DNA of 30,751 nt from an uncultured Faecalibacterium sp. Lineage in GTDB: Bacteria > Bacillota > Clostridia > Oscillospirales > Ruminococcaceae. Below, piece after piece: positions 22,988-30,698 of the stretch. The notes beneath the pieces are model-generated. The model saw only the letters and a list, made by a program, of their open reading frames with translations, searched no databases and was not told the origin of the DNA. The stretch is from positions 1 to 30,751 of the forward strand of contig CAKSTO010000030.1 of the NCBI GenBank assembly GCA_934501115.1, in the 5' to 3' direction. Positions within the stretch are counted from its first letter, which is position 1; every line of letters starts with the position of its first letter. The position numbers were made by a program, and so were the translations under genes.

Positions 22988-23064
22988 GCAAACTTCACAG
23001 GTTTTCCCTAATTTTGCGGTATGCTGATGCTGTTAAAGTCTATCTTGTGGAAGGAGTCTGTCCT

Positions 23065-23754
23065 ATGGCAAAAATCCTGATCGTCGATGATGAGCCTCGC
23101 ATCCGGGAGCTCATCCGCGAGCATTTACAATATGCAGGCTACGTGTGTGAAGAAGCGGGGGACGGCACTGCCGCCCTGACCCAGCTTTCCGGCGGGGCAT
23201 TCGACCTGGTCATCCTTGACCTGATGATGCCCTTTATGGACGGCATGACCTGCCTGCGGGAGATGCGTGCCCGCCACATCAACACACCGGTCATCATCCT
23301 GACCGCCCGGGGCGAAGAGTACGACAAGCTGGCCGGTCTGGAAGGCGGTGCCGACGACTACGTGGTCAAGCCCTTCTCCCCCCGTGAGCTGGTGGCGCGC
23401 GTCAAGGCTGTGCTGAACCGCACCATGCCCAAGCCTGCCGCTGCCGCCAACATTATGACCTTTGGTGAGCTGACCATCGACACCGCCAGCCACACCGTGC
23501 GGGTGTCCGGCGAGGATATCGCCCTTACCCCCAAAGAGTTCGACCTGCTGGTCTTTCTGGCATCCAACAAGGGCATCGCTCTGAGCCGTGAGAAGATCCT
23601 GCAGAAGGTGTGGAATTACGACTACTTCGGCGAGGACCGTACCGTGGACACCCACGTCAAGATGCTGCGCGGTCATCTGGGCAAGTGCCGCAGCTATATC
23701 GCCACCGTGTGGGGCATCGGCTACAAGTTCGACCCCGACGCAGCACGCGGATAA
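23065..23754 (+). CDS. OmpR/PhoB-family response regulator
   Basis: 229 residues. Receiver domain 1-118 has the acidic pocket (Asp8-Asp9), phosphoacceptor Asp52 in VILDLMMP, switch Thr80 and Lys102 in VVKPFSPREL. The C-terminal winged helix (about 132-226) has LTPKEFDLLVFLASN and the recognition region DRTVDTHVKMLRGHLG. It is the DNA-binding partner of the histidine kinase encoded 15 nt downstream. AAGGAG lies 8 nt before the ATG at 23065; the frame stays open further upstream but overlaps the promoter. A tandem 11-bp repeat 77 nt upstream suggests autoregulation. The stimulus is not known, and no target gene is apparent in the window. Confidence 0.96.
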   Translation: MAKILIVDDEPRIRELIREHLQYAGYVCEEAGDGTAALTQLSGGAFDLVILDLMMPFMDGMTCLREMRARHINTPVIILTARGEEYDKLAGLEGGADDYVVKPFSPRELVARVKAVLNRTMPKPAAAANIMTFGELTIDTASHTVRVSGEDIALTPKEFDLLVFLASNKGIALSREKILQKVWNYDYFGEDRTVDTHVKMLRGHLGKCRSYIATVWGIGYKFDPDAARG

Positions 23755-23769
23755 AGGAGAACAGGATTC

Positions 23770-25290
23770 ATGCGGCATCATCGTACCCTCGGCATCCGCG
23801 GCCAGCTGATGTGGTTTTTGTGCTTCATCTGCCTGTTTCTGCTGGGGCTGTTCTGGTTTCTGTCCACACAGCTGCTGGAGCCTCTTTACACCAAGCACAT
23901 TGAAAGCCAGCTGACCACGCAGGCTGAAAGCATCTCCGCCGAGCTGGACGAGGCTCTGGCAGAGGGCAAAGTCCTCTCGTCGTGGTCCTTCGGCCATCTG
24001 TTTGTCAACACGTCTTTTTTTGACAAGCTGGCCGCCCAGCTGTATGCCAGCGGCTCACTGAACAGCTTTTGTGTGGACATCTCCGATTCCACCATGCGCA
24101 CCATATACAAGATCGAGAACCAGTCTTACTGCAACCTGCATGAGACGCTGCTTTCAGACTCTGCCAACAACGACATGATCGTTTCCACCGCCGTGGCCAT
24201 GCGCAAAAAGTGCCGTACCACCGGCGGTTTCGTACAGACGCTCAACCCGCCCCGGCTGTCCGGCTCGGCACAGCTCCTGGTCGGGCGCAACACCTCCCAC
24301 GGCGAGTATACCGTGCTGGTCACCACCAGCCTCGTGCATGTAGCCGAGGCCGGCAAGGTGCTGAGCACCGTGCTGCCCATGACCGCCGCATTGATCTTTA
24401 TCATTGCCCTTTCGGCTGCATGGCTGTTCAGCGAGTGGTTCACAAAGCCTCTGCGCCAGCTTTCCAGCGCCGCCCGCCAGATGGCGCAGGGCAACTATGC
24501 CGTCCACGTGGACAGCCGCCGCAGCGATGAGCTGGGCGATCTTGCGCAGGACTTCAACCACATGGCCTCTGAGGTGCAGCACTCCGCTCAGATGCAGCGC
24601 GATCTGCTGGCCAACGTTTCCCACGACCTGCGCACCCCGCTGACCCTCATCAAGGGTTACGCCGAGACGGTGCGTGACATCACCGGTGACGACAAAGCGC
24701 ACCGCGATGAGCAGATGAACATCATCGTGGACGAGGCCGACCGCCTGACCGCTCTGGTGTCCAGCGTCATGGAGCTGAGCAAGGTGACCAGCGGCGCCGA
24801 TAAGTGCGAACGGGTGCACTTTGATATGGGTCAGCTGTGCGATGAGGTGAGCGAGCGCTACGATGCCATCTGCGCACAGAACGGCTGGCAGCTGAAGCTG
24901 GAGCTCCCCGATGAAGAGCTGCCGGTCTACGCCGACCCGGAGATGATGCAGCGCGCCCTGCACAACCTGCTTGGCAACGCCATGCACCACATCGGCAAAG
25001 ACGGCATCTTCATCCTGCGGGCACAGTCCTGCGCCGAGGGCGTCCGGGTGGAGGTGGAGGATCACGGCCCCGGCATCTCTGCCGAAGATCTGCCTTACAT
25101 CTTTGACCGGTACTACCGCTCCCGCTCGGATGCCGGCAAGCAGGGCACCGGCCTCGGCCTGTCCATCACCAAAGCCATCTTCCAGCAGCACGGCTTCCGT
25201 TTCGGCGTACAGAGCGCCATCGGTATGGGCACCACCTTCTGGTTCATCATGAACGACCTGCCCGCCAATGAGAAAAAGATCCCGGATTAA
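23770..25290 (+). CDS. Sensor histidine kinase, HAMP type
   Basis: 506 residues. Membrane segment 1 is about 11-34, followed by an extracellular sensor region (35-198) and membrane segment 2 (about 200-221). The HAMP domain covers 222-274, the dimerization domain contains the phosphoacceptor His285 in ANVSHDLRTPL, and the ATPase domain shows the N-box ALHNLLGNAMHH (396-407), DHGPG (431-435) and GTGLGLSI (459-466). The sensor region has no recognised domain. It would sense an external cue and phosphorylate the adjacent regulator. GGAG is 10 nt before the start, and the gene is 15 nt after the regulator. A long palindromic terminator ends the unit. Confidence 0.96.
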   Translation: MRHHRTLGIRGQLMWFLCFICLFLLGLFWFLSTQLLEPLYTKHIESQLTTQAESISAELDEALAEGKVLSSWSFGHLFVNTSFFDKLAAQLYASGSLNSFCVDISDSTMRTIYKIENQSYCNLHETLLSDSANNDMIVSTAVAMRKKCRTTGGFVQTLNPPRLSGSAQLLVGRNTSHGEYTVLVTTSLVHVAEAGKVLSTVLPMTAALIFIIALSAAWLFSEWFTKPLRQLSSAARQMAQGNYAVHVDSRRSDELGDLAQDFNHMASEVQHSAQMQRDLLANVSHDLRTPLTLIKGYAETVRDITGDDKAHRDEQMNIIVDEADRLTALVSSVMELSKVTSGADKCERVHFDMGQLCDEVSERYDAICAQNGWQLKLELPDEELPVYADPEMMQRALHNLLGNAMHHIGKDGIFILRAQSCAEGVRVEVEDHGPGISAEDLPYIFDRYYRSRSDAGKQGTGLGLSITKAIFQQHGFRFGVQSAIGMGTTFWFIMNDLPANEKKIPD

Positions 25291-25298
25291 AGGCACAG

Positions 25299-25334
25299 AA
25301 AGGGGCTGCTGCACGATCGTGCAGCAGCCCCTTT
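25299..25334. terminator. Bidirectional terminator after the histidine kinase
   Basis: An 18-bp near-perfect palindrome with core GGGGCTGCTGCACGATCG and its inverse is followed by a T-run on the plus strand and preceded by A residues. It lies between the kinase and the convergent 53-residue gene. Confidence 0.85.
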
Positions 25335-25350
25335 TCATCGCCATTCTTCT

Positions 25351-25512
25351 TTACTCGTTGGAATCTGCCGTGTGATAGATCCCAAACGTATTATCCGGGG
25401 CGGGCATTTTCACGCGGGATGCCCGGTCATTGACCTTCCACATCATCCAGCCCATTCCGGCCAGAACGACCAGAATGATCGCCCATTTGACAGCATTCGG
25501 CAGTTTTTTCAT
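25351..25512 (-). CDS. 53-residue single-span membrane protein
   Basis: A small open frame with ATG at 25512, TAA at 25353-25351 and AGGG 7 nt upstream. The protein begins MKKLPNAVKW, has a hydrophobic segment at about 10-25 (AIILVVLAGMGWMMW) and an exposed tail of about 28 residues with several charges (VNDRASRVK...ADSNE). It starts 36 nt after the pectinesterase stop on the same strand and ends 17 nt from the shared terminator, so it fits as the last gene of that transcript. Composition is like the neighbours. No family recognised, but the layout of positive start, single span and polar tail supports a real small protein. Confidence 0.6.
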   Translation of the reverse strand: MKKLPNAVKWAIILVVLAGMGWMMWKVNDRASRVKMPAPDNTFGIYHTADSNE

Positions 25513-25548
25513 CTGTGATCCCTATACATCTTTTTATATTTCCATCTG

Positions 25549-26496
25549 TTATTCCGGTCTGCAAAGTTTCCGGGCGCGTTTCAGCAGCGCTGCGGCCTGT
25601 CCGCCATCCAGCTGCTTCACCCATGCGCTGCGTTTTCCTGCGCCGTCACCGGTGCTGCCTGCCTCTGCAAAGCAGGCAAGGTCAGAGTCGGTGCGGTTCT
25701 GCCAGGGCGAAAACCCTTCCGGCGCGATGTGCGCTCCGAGACGAGAATCCAGCACCGCAGTTTTGCCGTTCGGCCGCCACGGCCTGCCCAGAAAGACCGT
25801 GCCCGCCGGGCAGCCGTCCGAAACGAAGTCGCAGTCCCAGAACACAAAGCCCAGACCCTCCGCTTTGCCGGAAGGCGCGGTGACATAGCTGACCGGCAGA
25901 TGATTGTTCACCGTGCGGATGGTGCACTGCTCAAACAACGCGTCTGCGCCGCCGAAAATAAAATCGATATCTCCTGCGATCTCGCAGCCCTGATAATACT
26001 GCACCGTGGGGCGGCGGGGCGCAAGGCCGCGGGGGCCCAGAAAGCCGTCCTTCTCGCGCTCCTTCTCCGGCAGGGGCGCGCAAAAGAGCGTATCCTGATT
26101 TCCCAGCAGCCGCACATTCACAAACACCGCGCGGGCACTGTCCACATAGGCTGCGACTGCCTGCCCCGCCTTTGCGCCGGGGCCGGCATCGTTCTGGATG
26201 GTCAGGTTCTCCACCCGCAGGCGCTCGCCGCTGAAAAAAGCGGTGTAGCTGCGGAACGTATGGGTGGGTCTGCCGTCCGGGTGGGGCAGCTTTCCACCGT
26301 CGCCCCAGACGATGCAGGTCTTGTCCGCTCCCGCACCGGTCAGTGTGATCTCCCGTTTTTCGCAGACCAGCTTCTCCCGGTACACACCCGGCGCGATGCG
26401 GATCTCTGCTGCGCAGTCATAGGGTACAGCCAGCACTGCCTCCGATACCGAGGCAAAATCGCCGCTGCCATCCTGCGCCACTGTGATGGTAAGCAT
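25549..26496 (-). CDS. Pectinesterase-family (CE8) protein without a signal peptide
   Basis: 315 residues of right-handed beta-helix typical of carbohydrate esterase family 8. Conserved elements are GVYREKL near residue 37, GQAVA (111-115), the catalytic pair QDTLF (Asp135) and DFIFGGA (Asp178), and LGRPW (236-240) with the Arg that binds galacturonate. The enzyme removes methyl esters from pectin. No signal peptide is present, so it should work in the cytoplasm on imported methyl-esterified oligogalacturonides. No other pectin gene is nearby. GGAGG is 9 nt upstream, and the unit has its own promoter. The adjacent small membrane protein may be co-transcribed. Confidence 0.93.
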   Translation of the reverse strand: MLTITVAQDGSGDFASVSEAVLAVPYDCAAEIRIAPGVYREKLVCEKREITLTGAGADKTCIVWGDGGKLPHPDGRPTHTFRSYTAFFSGERLRVENLTIQNDAGPGAKAGQAVAAYVDSARAVFVNVRLLGNQDTLFCAPLPEKEREKDGFLGPRGLAPRRPTVQYYQGCEIAGDIDFIFGGADALFEQCTIRTVNNHLPVSYVTAPSGKAEGLGFVFWDCDFVSDGCPAGTVFLGRPWRPNGKTAVLDSRLGAHIAPEGFSPWQNRTDSDLACFAEAGSTGDGAGKRSAWVKQLDGGQAAALLKRARKLCRPE

Positions 26497-26533
26497 CTAT
26501 GTATCCCTCCTGCGGATGGTTTCGTATCTACAT

Positions 26534-26562
26534 AGTATACCCTCCCTCCGGTCGAAAATCAA
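26534..26562 (-). promoter_or_regulatory. Promoter of the pectinesterase gene
   Basis: Minus-strand TTGATT (26562-26557), 17 nt, then TATACT (26539-26534), about 35 nt before the start codon. Confidence 0.6.
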
Positions 26563-26578
26563 CGAAGTTTGTGTGAAC

Positions 26579-28867
26579 TCAGCATTTTTCCAGCCGCAGC
26601 ACAGCCGCCGTGATGTCATCCGGCCGGCCTGTTCTCTGAGCACGGACACGGGCTGTCTCCACCAGCGTTTTTGCGATCTGCTCCGGCGGGTCGCCTGCTG
26701 CCGCCGAAAGCTCCAGCTGCTTTGCCACCCATGCAGAGCCGTCCACCAGCAGGCCGTCCGACACCAGCACGACGTAATCTCCTGCGGTCAGGTGCACCAC
26801 CCGGCTCTGGCCGTTCACGCCGCCCAGAATGCCCACCGGCAGGCTGGCATCCCCCACCGTCCGCACCCTGCCGCCGTGCACCAGAAACCCCGGAGCCGCC
26901 CCGGCTTTGAACAGCCGCGTTGTGCCGGTGTAGAGATCCACGCTTACCAGATCCAGCGTAGCGCCGCTCTCGTCCTCGCTTTTCAGTGCCAGCGCCACAT
27001 TCACCAGCCGTGCGGTCAGCTCTGCCGTAAAGCCCGCCTTCAGCAGGCGTGCCGTCAGCTCTGCAGCCAGATTCCCGTCCACAGCCGCAGGCCGACCGGT
27101 GCCCATGCCGTCGCACAGGATCATCTGCGCCGTCGTCGGGCTGCTGAACTGCTGCACTGCGTCGCCGGAAATGCTGCCCCTTGCCGCCGCACCTGCCATG
27201 CCGAACACTGCCCGCAATGCCGGCTTTTCGCTGAACAGCAGCGTGGTCAGCCCCTTGCAGGAGAGCACCTGCGGCGTCTCCAGCGCGGTACGGCAGATGC
27301 GCCCCACCTCACCGGCCAGCGCTGTCAGCTCCTGCGCCGAGAACCGGGTGCGGGGCAGCGTGACCGCTGCATGAACCCGCCCCAGATCATCCAGCGTGAC
27401 CGTGCACTCCTGCGGCGGCGAGCCCAGCGAGGCAAAAAGATCTGCTACGCGCCCGGTTTTATAGGGTTCCGGGTCGCCCGGGCGGCTGAGCTGTTCGCTC
27501 AAAACGCCCAGCGCCTCCGCCACAGCGCTGTACTGCTCGGTCAGGGCGGTGCGCATGGCCTCGGAATGGATGCGCGCCTCCTTGCGGCTGCGATACAGCG
27601 CAAACGACCGGTTTGCCGCCGCGCACAATGCCGCCGGGTGGATGCAGCGCGATAACTGCCCGGGCAGTTGAGACGCTTCCAGCCCGCCATTGCTCTCCAG
27701 CAGCGGGCGCAGCGCCTCCATGCCCTCCATGGTCGCGGCATACTCCTGTTTCCAGCAGGTCTCCCGCCGCCCGCAGTTAAAACAGAGCGTATCATGTGTA
27801 TTGTCAATTACCCAGCGGAAATCCTCCCGCCGGTGCGGCAGCGCCTCGTAGACATCGTTCACCGTCTCAGCCAGAGACGAAAGGCTCTGCGCTGCCTGCT
27901 CCAGCCGGGTGGCCGCAGTGCTGAGCCGGGGGCGGCCGGGCGGCGGCGTCCCGGCTTTTTCCTCCGGCTCCGGTGCCAGCCATGCCGCAGGCAGTGCCGA
28001 CACTGCCGCCAGCGCCGCGCACACACTGAGCAGATACCGGAAGGCATTTCCGGGCGGCTGCACGCAGAGCGCACCGGTAACGCAGCCGCCCGCATACGCC
28101 GCCACCGTTTCGATGCGCCGCCCCGGAGCCAGCACAGCCGCTGCCGCCGCTGCGCAGGAAAGCCCCGCTGCTGCCGGGGCAAGCGCCGGGTTTGCCGCAC
28201 ACAGGCCTGCCCCCAGCACCGCACAGCCCGAAAGCGCTGCCTTCACCTGCCCGCGGCAGCACAGATACAGCTCCACGCCGGCACACAGTGCCACGCCCGG
28301 CCAGAACCGCCACAGCTCCACGCTGCCCAGTGCTGCTGCCGCTGCCGCCCCCACAAGAAGCGTCCCGGCTCCGGGCTTTTCCGGCGGGAAGCAGCGCAGG
28401 CACAGCCCCATGGCCGCGGCCAGCAGGGCATCTGCGGCGCTGTAAAGCACCAGTTCTGCACCGCCGCTGCCGCCCAGTGCGAAGCACAGCGCCACCCCCA
28501 CCAGCGTGCCGCAGCCTGCAAGCACCGTCGGCATCGTTTTTCGCACCCCCATCCACCGGGCAGCCACAGCAGCCCCCAGCGCACACAGCAGACAGATGCT
28601 GCGCAGAGAAAGCTCCCCGAACCCATGCAGCAGAAGCCCCAGTGCCGCCCCTGCTGCGCAGGGAGCAAAGCAGTCTTCGCCAAAGCCCAGCACCAGCCCC
28701 AGCCCAAACGGCATCAGCGCCCCATACAACACAGCCCAGCCGCCCGCAAAGCCTGCGGCGACAGCCGCCAGCCTGCGCATCGCCGGGTGCAGCTGCGCCC
28801 GGGTCTCCAGCGTCAAAAGCCGCACTCCTTGCCCGCCTGCAGACAAAATACCCATCCGCTCTGTCAT
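26579..28867 (-). CDS. spoIIE: SpoIIE-type PP2C serine phosphatase
   Basis: 762 residues, close to the family's usual 800. About ten hydrophobic segments fill residues 30-300, followed by a linker with a CxxC-like FNCGRRETC segment, and a C-terminal PP2C phosphatase domain. Metal-binding motifs are DGMGTG (Asp586), VLVSDG (Asp704) and DD (750-751) in GRPDDITAA. In Bacillus subtilis SpoIIE dephosphorylates SpoIIAA to free sigma-F in the forespore and binds FtsZ. The ATG at 28867 is chosen because GGGGAG lies 5 nt upstream; upstream in-frame residues run through the leader. The ribosome binding site is inside a terminator-like hairpin. It sits downstream of gltX but past a terminator. Confidence 0.9.
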   Translation of the reverse strand: MTERMGILSAGGQGVRLLTLETRAQLHPAMRRLAAVAAGFAGGWAVLYGALMPFGLGLVLGFGEDCFAPCAAGAALGLLLHGFGELSLRSICLLCALGAAVAARWMGVRKTMPTVLAGCGTLVGVALCFALGGSGGAELVLYSAADALLAAAMGLCLRCFPPEKPGAGTLLVGAAAAAALGSVELWRFWPGVALCAGVELYLCCRGQVKAALSGCAVLGAGLCAANPALAPAAAGLSCAAAAAAVLAPGRRIETVAAYAGGCVTGALCVQPPGNAFRYLLSVCAALAAVSALPAAWLAPEPEEKAGTPPPGRPRLSTAATRLEQAAQSLSSLAETVNDVYEALPHRREDFRWVIDNTHDTLCFNCGRRETCWKQEYAATMEGMEALRPLLESNGGLEASQLPGQLSRCIHPAALCAAANRSFALYRSRKEARIHSEAMRTALTEQYSAVAEALGVLSEQLSRPGDPEPYKTGRVADLFASLGSPPQECTVTLDDLGRVHAAVTLPRTRFSAQELTALAGEVGRICRTALETPQVLSCKGLTTLLFSEKPALRAVFGMAGAAARGSISGDAVQQFSSPTTAQMILCDGMGTGRPAAVDGNLAAELTARLLKAGFTAELTARLVNVALALKSEDESGATLDLVSVDLYTGTTRLFKAGAAPGFLVHGGRVRTVGDASLPVGILGGVNGQSRVVHLTAGDYVVLVSDGLLVDGSAWVAKQLELSAAAGDPPEQIAKTLVETARVRAQRTGRPDDITAAVLRLEKC

Positions 28868-28868
28868 A

Positions 28869-28898
28869 AAAACTCCCCGCTTTCCGGCGGGGAGTTTT
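28869..28898 (-). promoter_or_regulatory. Hairpin enclosing the spoIIE ribosome binding site
   Basis: On the minus strand AAAACTCCCCGC (28898-28887), a 6-nt loop and GCGGGGAGTTTT (28880-28869) form a perfect 12-bp stem. The 3' arm contains the GGGGAG ribosome binding site and leads through a T-run straight into ATG at 28867. It could act as a terminator or block translation, so an anti-hairpin event would be needed for expression. Confidence 0.7.
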
Positions 28899-28995
28899 AT
28901 GGTTCTGTCCCCCGCACGTTCTGCATATACTGTAGCGTGGAGCGGCGGCGTTTTTTGCCGCAGAGCGTGGAAGCGCCCCAAACCCGCTCAAAGAC

Positions 28996-29036
28996 GCAAA
29001 AAAGCCCTGCAGCGTTCAAAAACGCCGCAGAGCTTT
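28996..29036 (-). terminator. Terminator of gltX
   Basis: On the minus strand AAAGCTCTGCGGCGTT pairs with AACGCTGCAGGGCTTT (29036-29021 with 29016-29001, two G-U or mismatched pairs), followed by a T-run. It lies 18 nt after the gltX stop. Confidence 0.75.
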
Positions 29037-29054
29037 GGGGGATTTTGCAAAAAA

Positions 29055-30524
29055 TCAGCCGTTCAGCTTTTCAATTGCCGCTTTGACGCGGGCAAGGGTG
29101 GTCTCACGTCCCATCATGCAGGCAAGGTCGGTGCCGCCGCCGGGGGTGCGCTGCCTGCCGGACAGGGCGATGCCCAGCGGGTAGAGCAGCCAGCCGTTCT
29201 TCTTGCCCAGCTCCTCGGCCTTGGCCTTGCAGGCATCGAAGACGGCATCGCGGTTCGCAAAATCCAGCGCCTCGTCGCTCAGCACCGGCAGCAGGGCTTC
29301 CAGTGCATCTTTGGCAGTCTCCGGAGTGGTCTTCTGCTTCTTGTTGGCATACAGGCTCACGTCATACTCCGGCATGGCGTCAAAGAAATCCAGCTGCTCG
29401 GGGATCTCACCCAGCACCTCGCACCGGGGCTGCAGGTTCGCGCACAGCAGCTTTTTGTCGATGGGAGTATGCACTGCCTGATCGATCCACGGCTCCGCCT
29501 TTTTCTGGAACTCCTCGGGGCTCAGGCGGCGGATATACTCCGCATTGATGGCGCGCAGTTTGAGGGGGTCGAAGATGGCGGGGGACTTGGAGATGCCGTC
29601 CGGCGACCAGATCTTCACCAGCTCCGGCAGAGAGAAGATCTCCTGCTCGGCGTACTCGCCCTTGGGGCTCCAGCCCAGCAGGCAGATATAGTTCAGCACG
29701 GCTTCGGTCAGGTAGCCCTTTGCCACCAGATCCTGATAGCTGGCGTCGCCGTTGCGCTTGGACAGCTTGTTCTGCGCGTCCTTCATCACCGGCGGGCAGT
29801 GGATATAGGTGGGGATCTCCCAGCCAAAGGCCTGATACAGCAGGTTGTACTTGGGGGTGGAGGACAGATACTCGCTGCCGCGGATGACGTGGGTGATGCC
29901 CATCAGGTGGTCGTCCACCACATTGGCAAAGTTATAGGTGGGCATGCCATCGGTCTTGATGAGGATCTGGTCGTCCATCTCGCTGTTGTTCACCTCGATG
30001 TGGCCGTACACCACATCGTCGAAACCGGTCACGCCCTCGCGGGGGATCTTCTGGCGGATCACGTAGGGCTCCCCTGCAGCAAGACGCTTTTCCACTTCCT
30101 CCTTGGGCAGGTCGCGGCAGCAGCCGTCATAGTGGGTCATTTCGCCGTTGGCGCGCTGCTCGGCGTGCAGGGCTTCCAGACGCTCCTCGGTGCAGAAGCA
30201 ATAGTACGCCTTGCCCTCAGCCACCAGCTGCTCGGCATACTGCTTGAACATGCCCATGCGCTCGCTCTGCACATAGGGACCCACGGGGCCGCCGACGTCC
30301 GGGCCCTCGTCCCACAAAAGGCCGGTCTCCCGCAGGGTGTTGTAGATAACATCCACAGCGCCCTCCACGTAGCGGCCCTGATCGGTATCCTCGATGCGCA
30401 GGATGAAGGTACCATCCTCGTGCTTTGCCATCAGGTAGGTGTACAGGGCAGTACGCAGGTTGCCAACGTGCATATAACCCGTGGGCGACGGCGCAAAACG
30501 AGTGCGGACTTTATTGCTCGGCAT
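29055..30524 (-). CDS. gltX: Glutamyl-tRNA synthetase
   Basis: 489 residues, the normal length for bacterial GltX, which charges tRNA with glutamate using ATP. The class I signatures are visible: the HIGH-type HVGN at 19-22 in PSPTGYMHVGN, and the KMSKS-type KLSKR at 253-257. A zinc-binding-like cysteine cluster occurs at CFCTEE (about 109-114) and CC at 135-136, as in many bacterial enzymes. The start at 30524 is set by AAAGGAG at 9-nt spacing; eight in-frame residues upstream overlap that site. Organisms without GlnRS use a nondiscriminating GltX plus GatCAB; whether that applies here cannot be read from this window. Confidence 0.97.
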   Translation of the reverse strand: MPSNKVRTRFAPSPTGYMHVGNLRTALYTYLMAKHEDGTFILRIEDTDQGRYVEGAVDVIYNTLRETGLLWDEGPDVGGPVGPYVQSERMGMFKQYAEQLVAEGKAYYCFCTEERLEALHAEQRANGEMTHYDGCCRDLPKEEVEKRLAAGEPYVIRQKIPREGVTGFDDVVYGHIEVNNSEMDDQILIKTDGMPTYNFANVVDDHLMGITHVIRGSEYLSSTPKYNLLYQAFGWEIPTYIHCPPVMKDAQNKLSKRNGDASYQDLVAKGYLTEAVLNYICLLGWSPKGEYAEQEIFSLPELVKIWSPDGISKSPAIFDPLKLRAINAEYIRRLSPEEFQKKAEPWIDQAVHTPIDKKLLCANLQPRCEVLGEIPEQLDFFDAMPEYDVSLYANKKQKTTPETAKDALEALLPVLSDEALDFANRDAVFDACKAKAEELGKKNGWLLYPLGIALSGRQRTPGGGTDLACMMGRETTLARVKAAIEKLNG

Positions 30525-30575
30525 AGAAAAACGCTCCTTTATTCTCATGCAAAAAATTGCGGATAGCTATGTTTT

Positions 30576-30604
30576 ATTGTACTGATTCTGCGCAGATTTG
30601 TCAA
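30576..30604 (-). promoter_or_regulatory. Promoter of gltX
   Basis: A consensus promoter on the minus strand: TTGACA (30604-30599), 17 nt, TACAAT (30581-30576), about 52 nt before the start codon. No T-box leader is visible in this short leader. Confidence 0.8.
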
Positions 30605-30656
30605 TGCAGGATAACATCATGCATTCACAGCTTTGCTTTTCCTTTTGTTCGCAATA

Positions 30657-30665
30657 TGCTATACT
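30657..30665 (+). promoter_or_regulatory. Extended -10 promoter at the right edge
   Basis: TGCTATACT (30657-30665), identical to the ROK gene promoter nonamer, lies 34 nt before the start codon of the edge gene. No -35 stands out. Confidence 0.45.
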
Positions 30666-30698
30666 TGATTCAACAAATCGGAATTTATGGAGGAAAAC

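Noticed and set aside
28901..28995. A spoIIE promoter
   Set aside because: Only a weak TATATG or TACAGT is seen on the minus strand with no -35, and no clear Spo0A box, so I did not call one.
27668..30566. Long open frames antisense to spoIIE and gltX
   Set aside because: Both are reverse-frame shadows of well-identified genes in GC-rich DNA.
30525..30575. A T-box riboswitch before gltX
   Set aside because: The leader is only about 50 nt, with no specifier stem or terminator/antiterminator, so no T-box is present.
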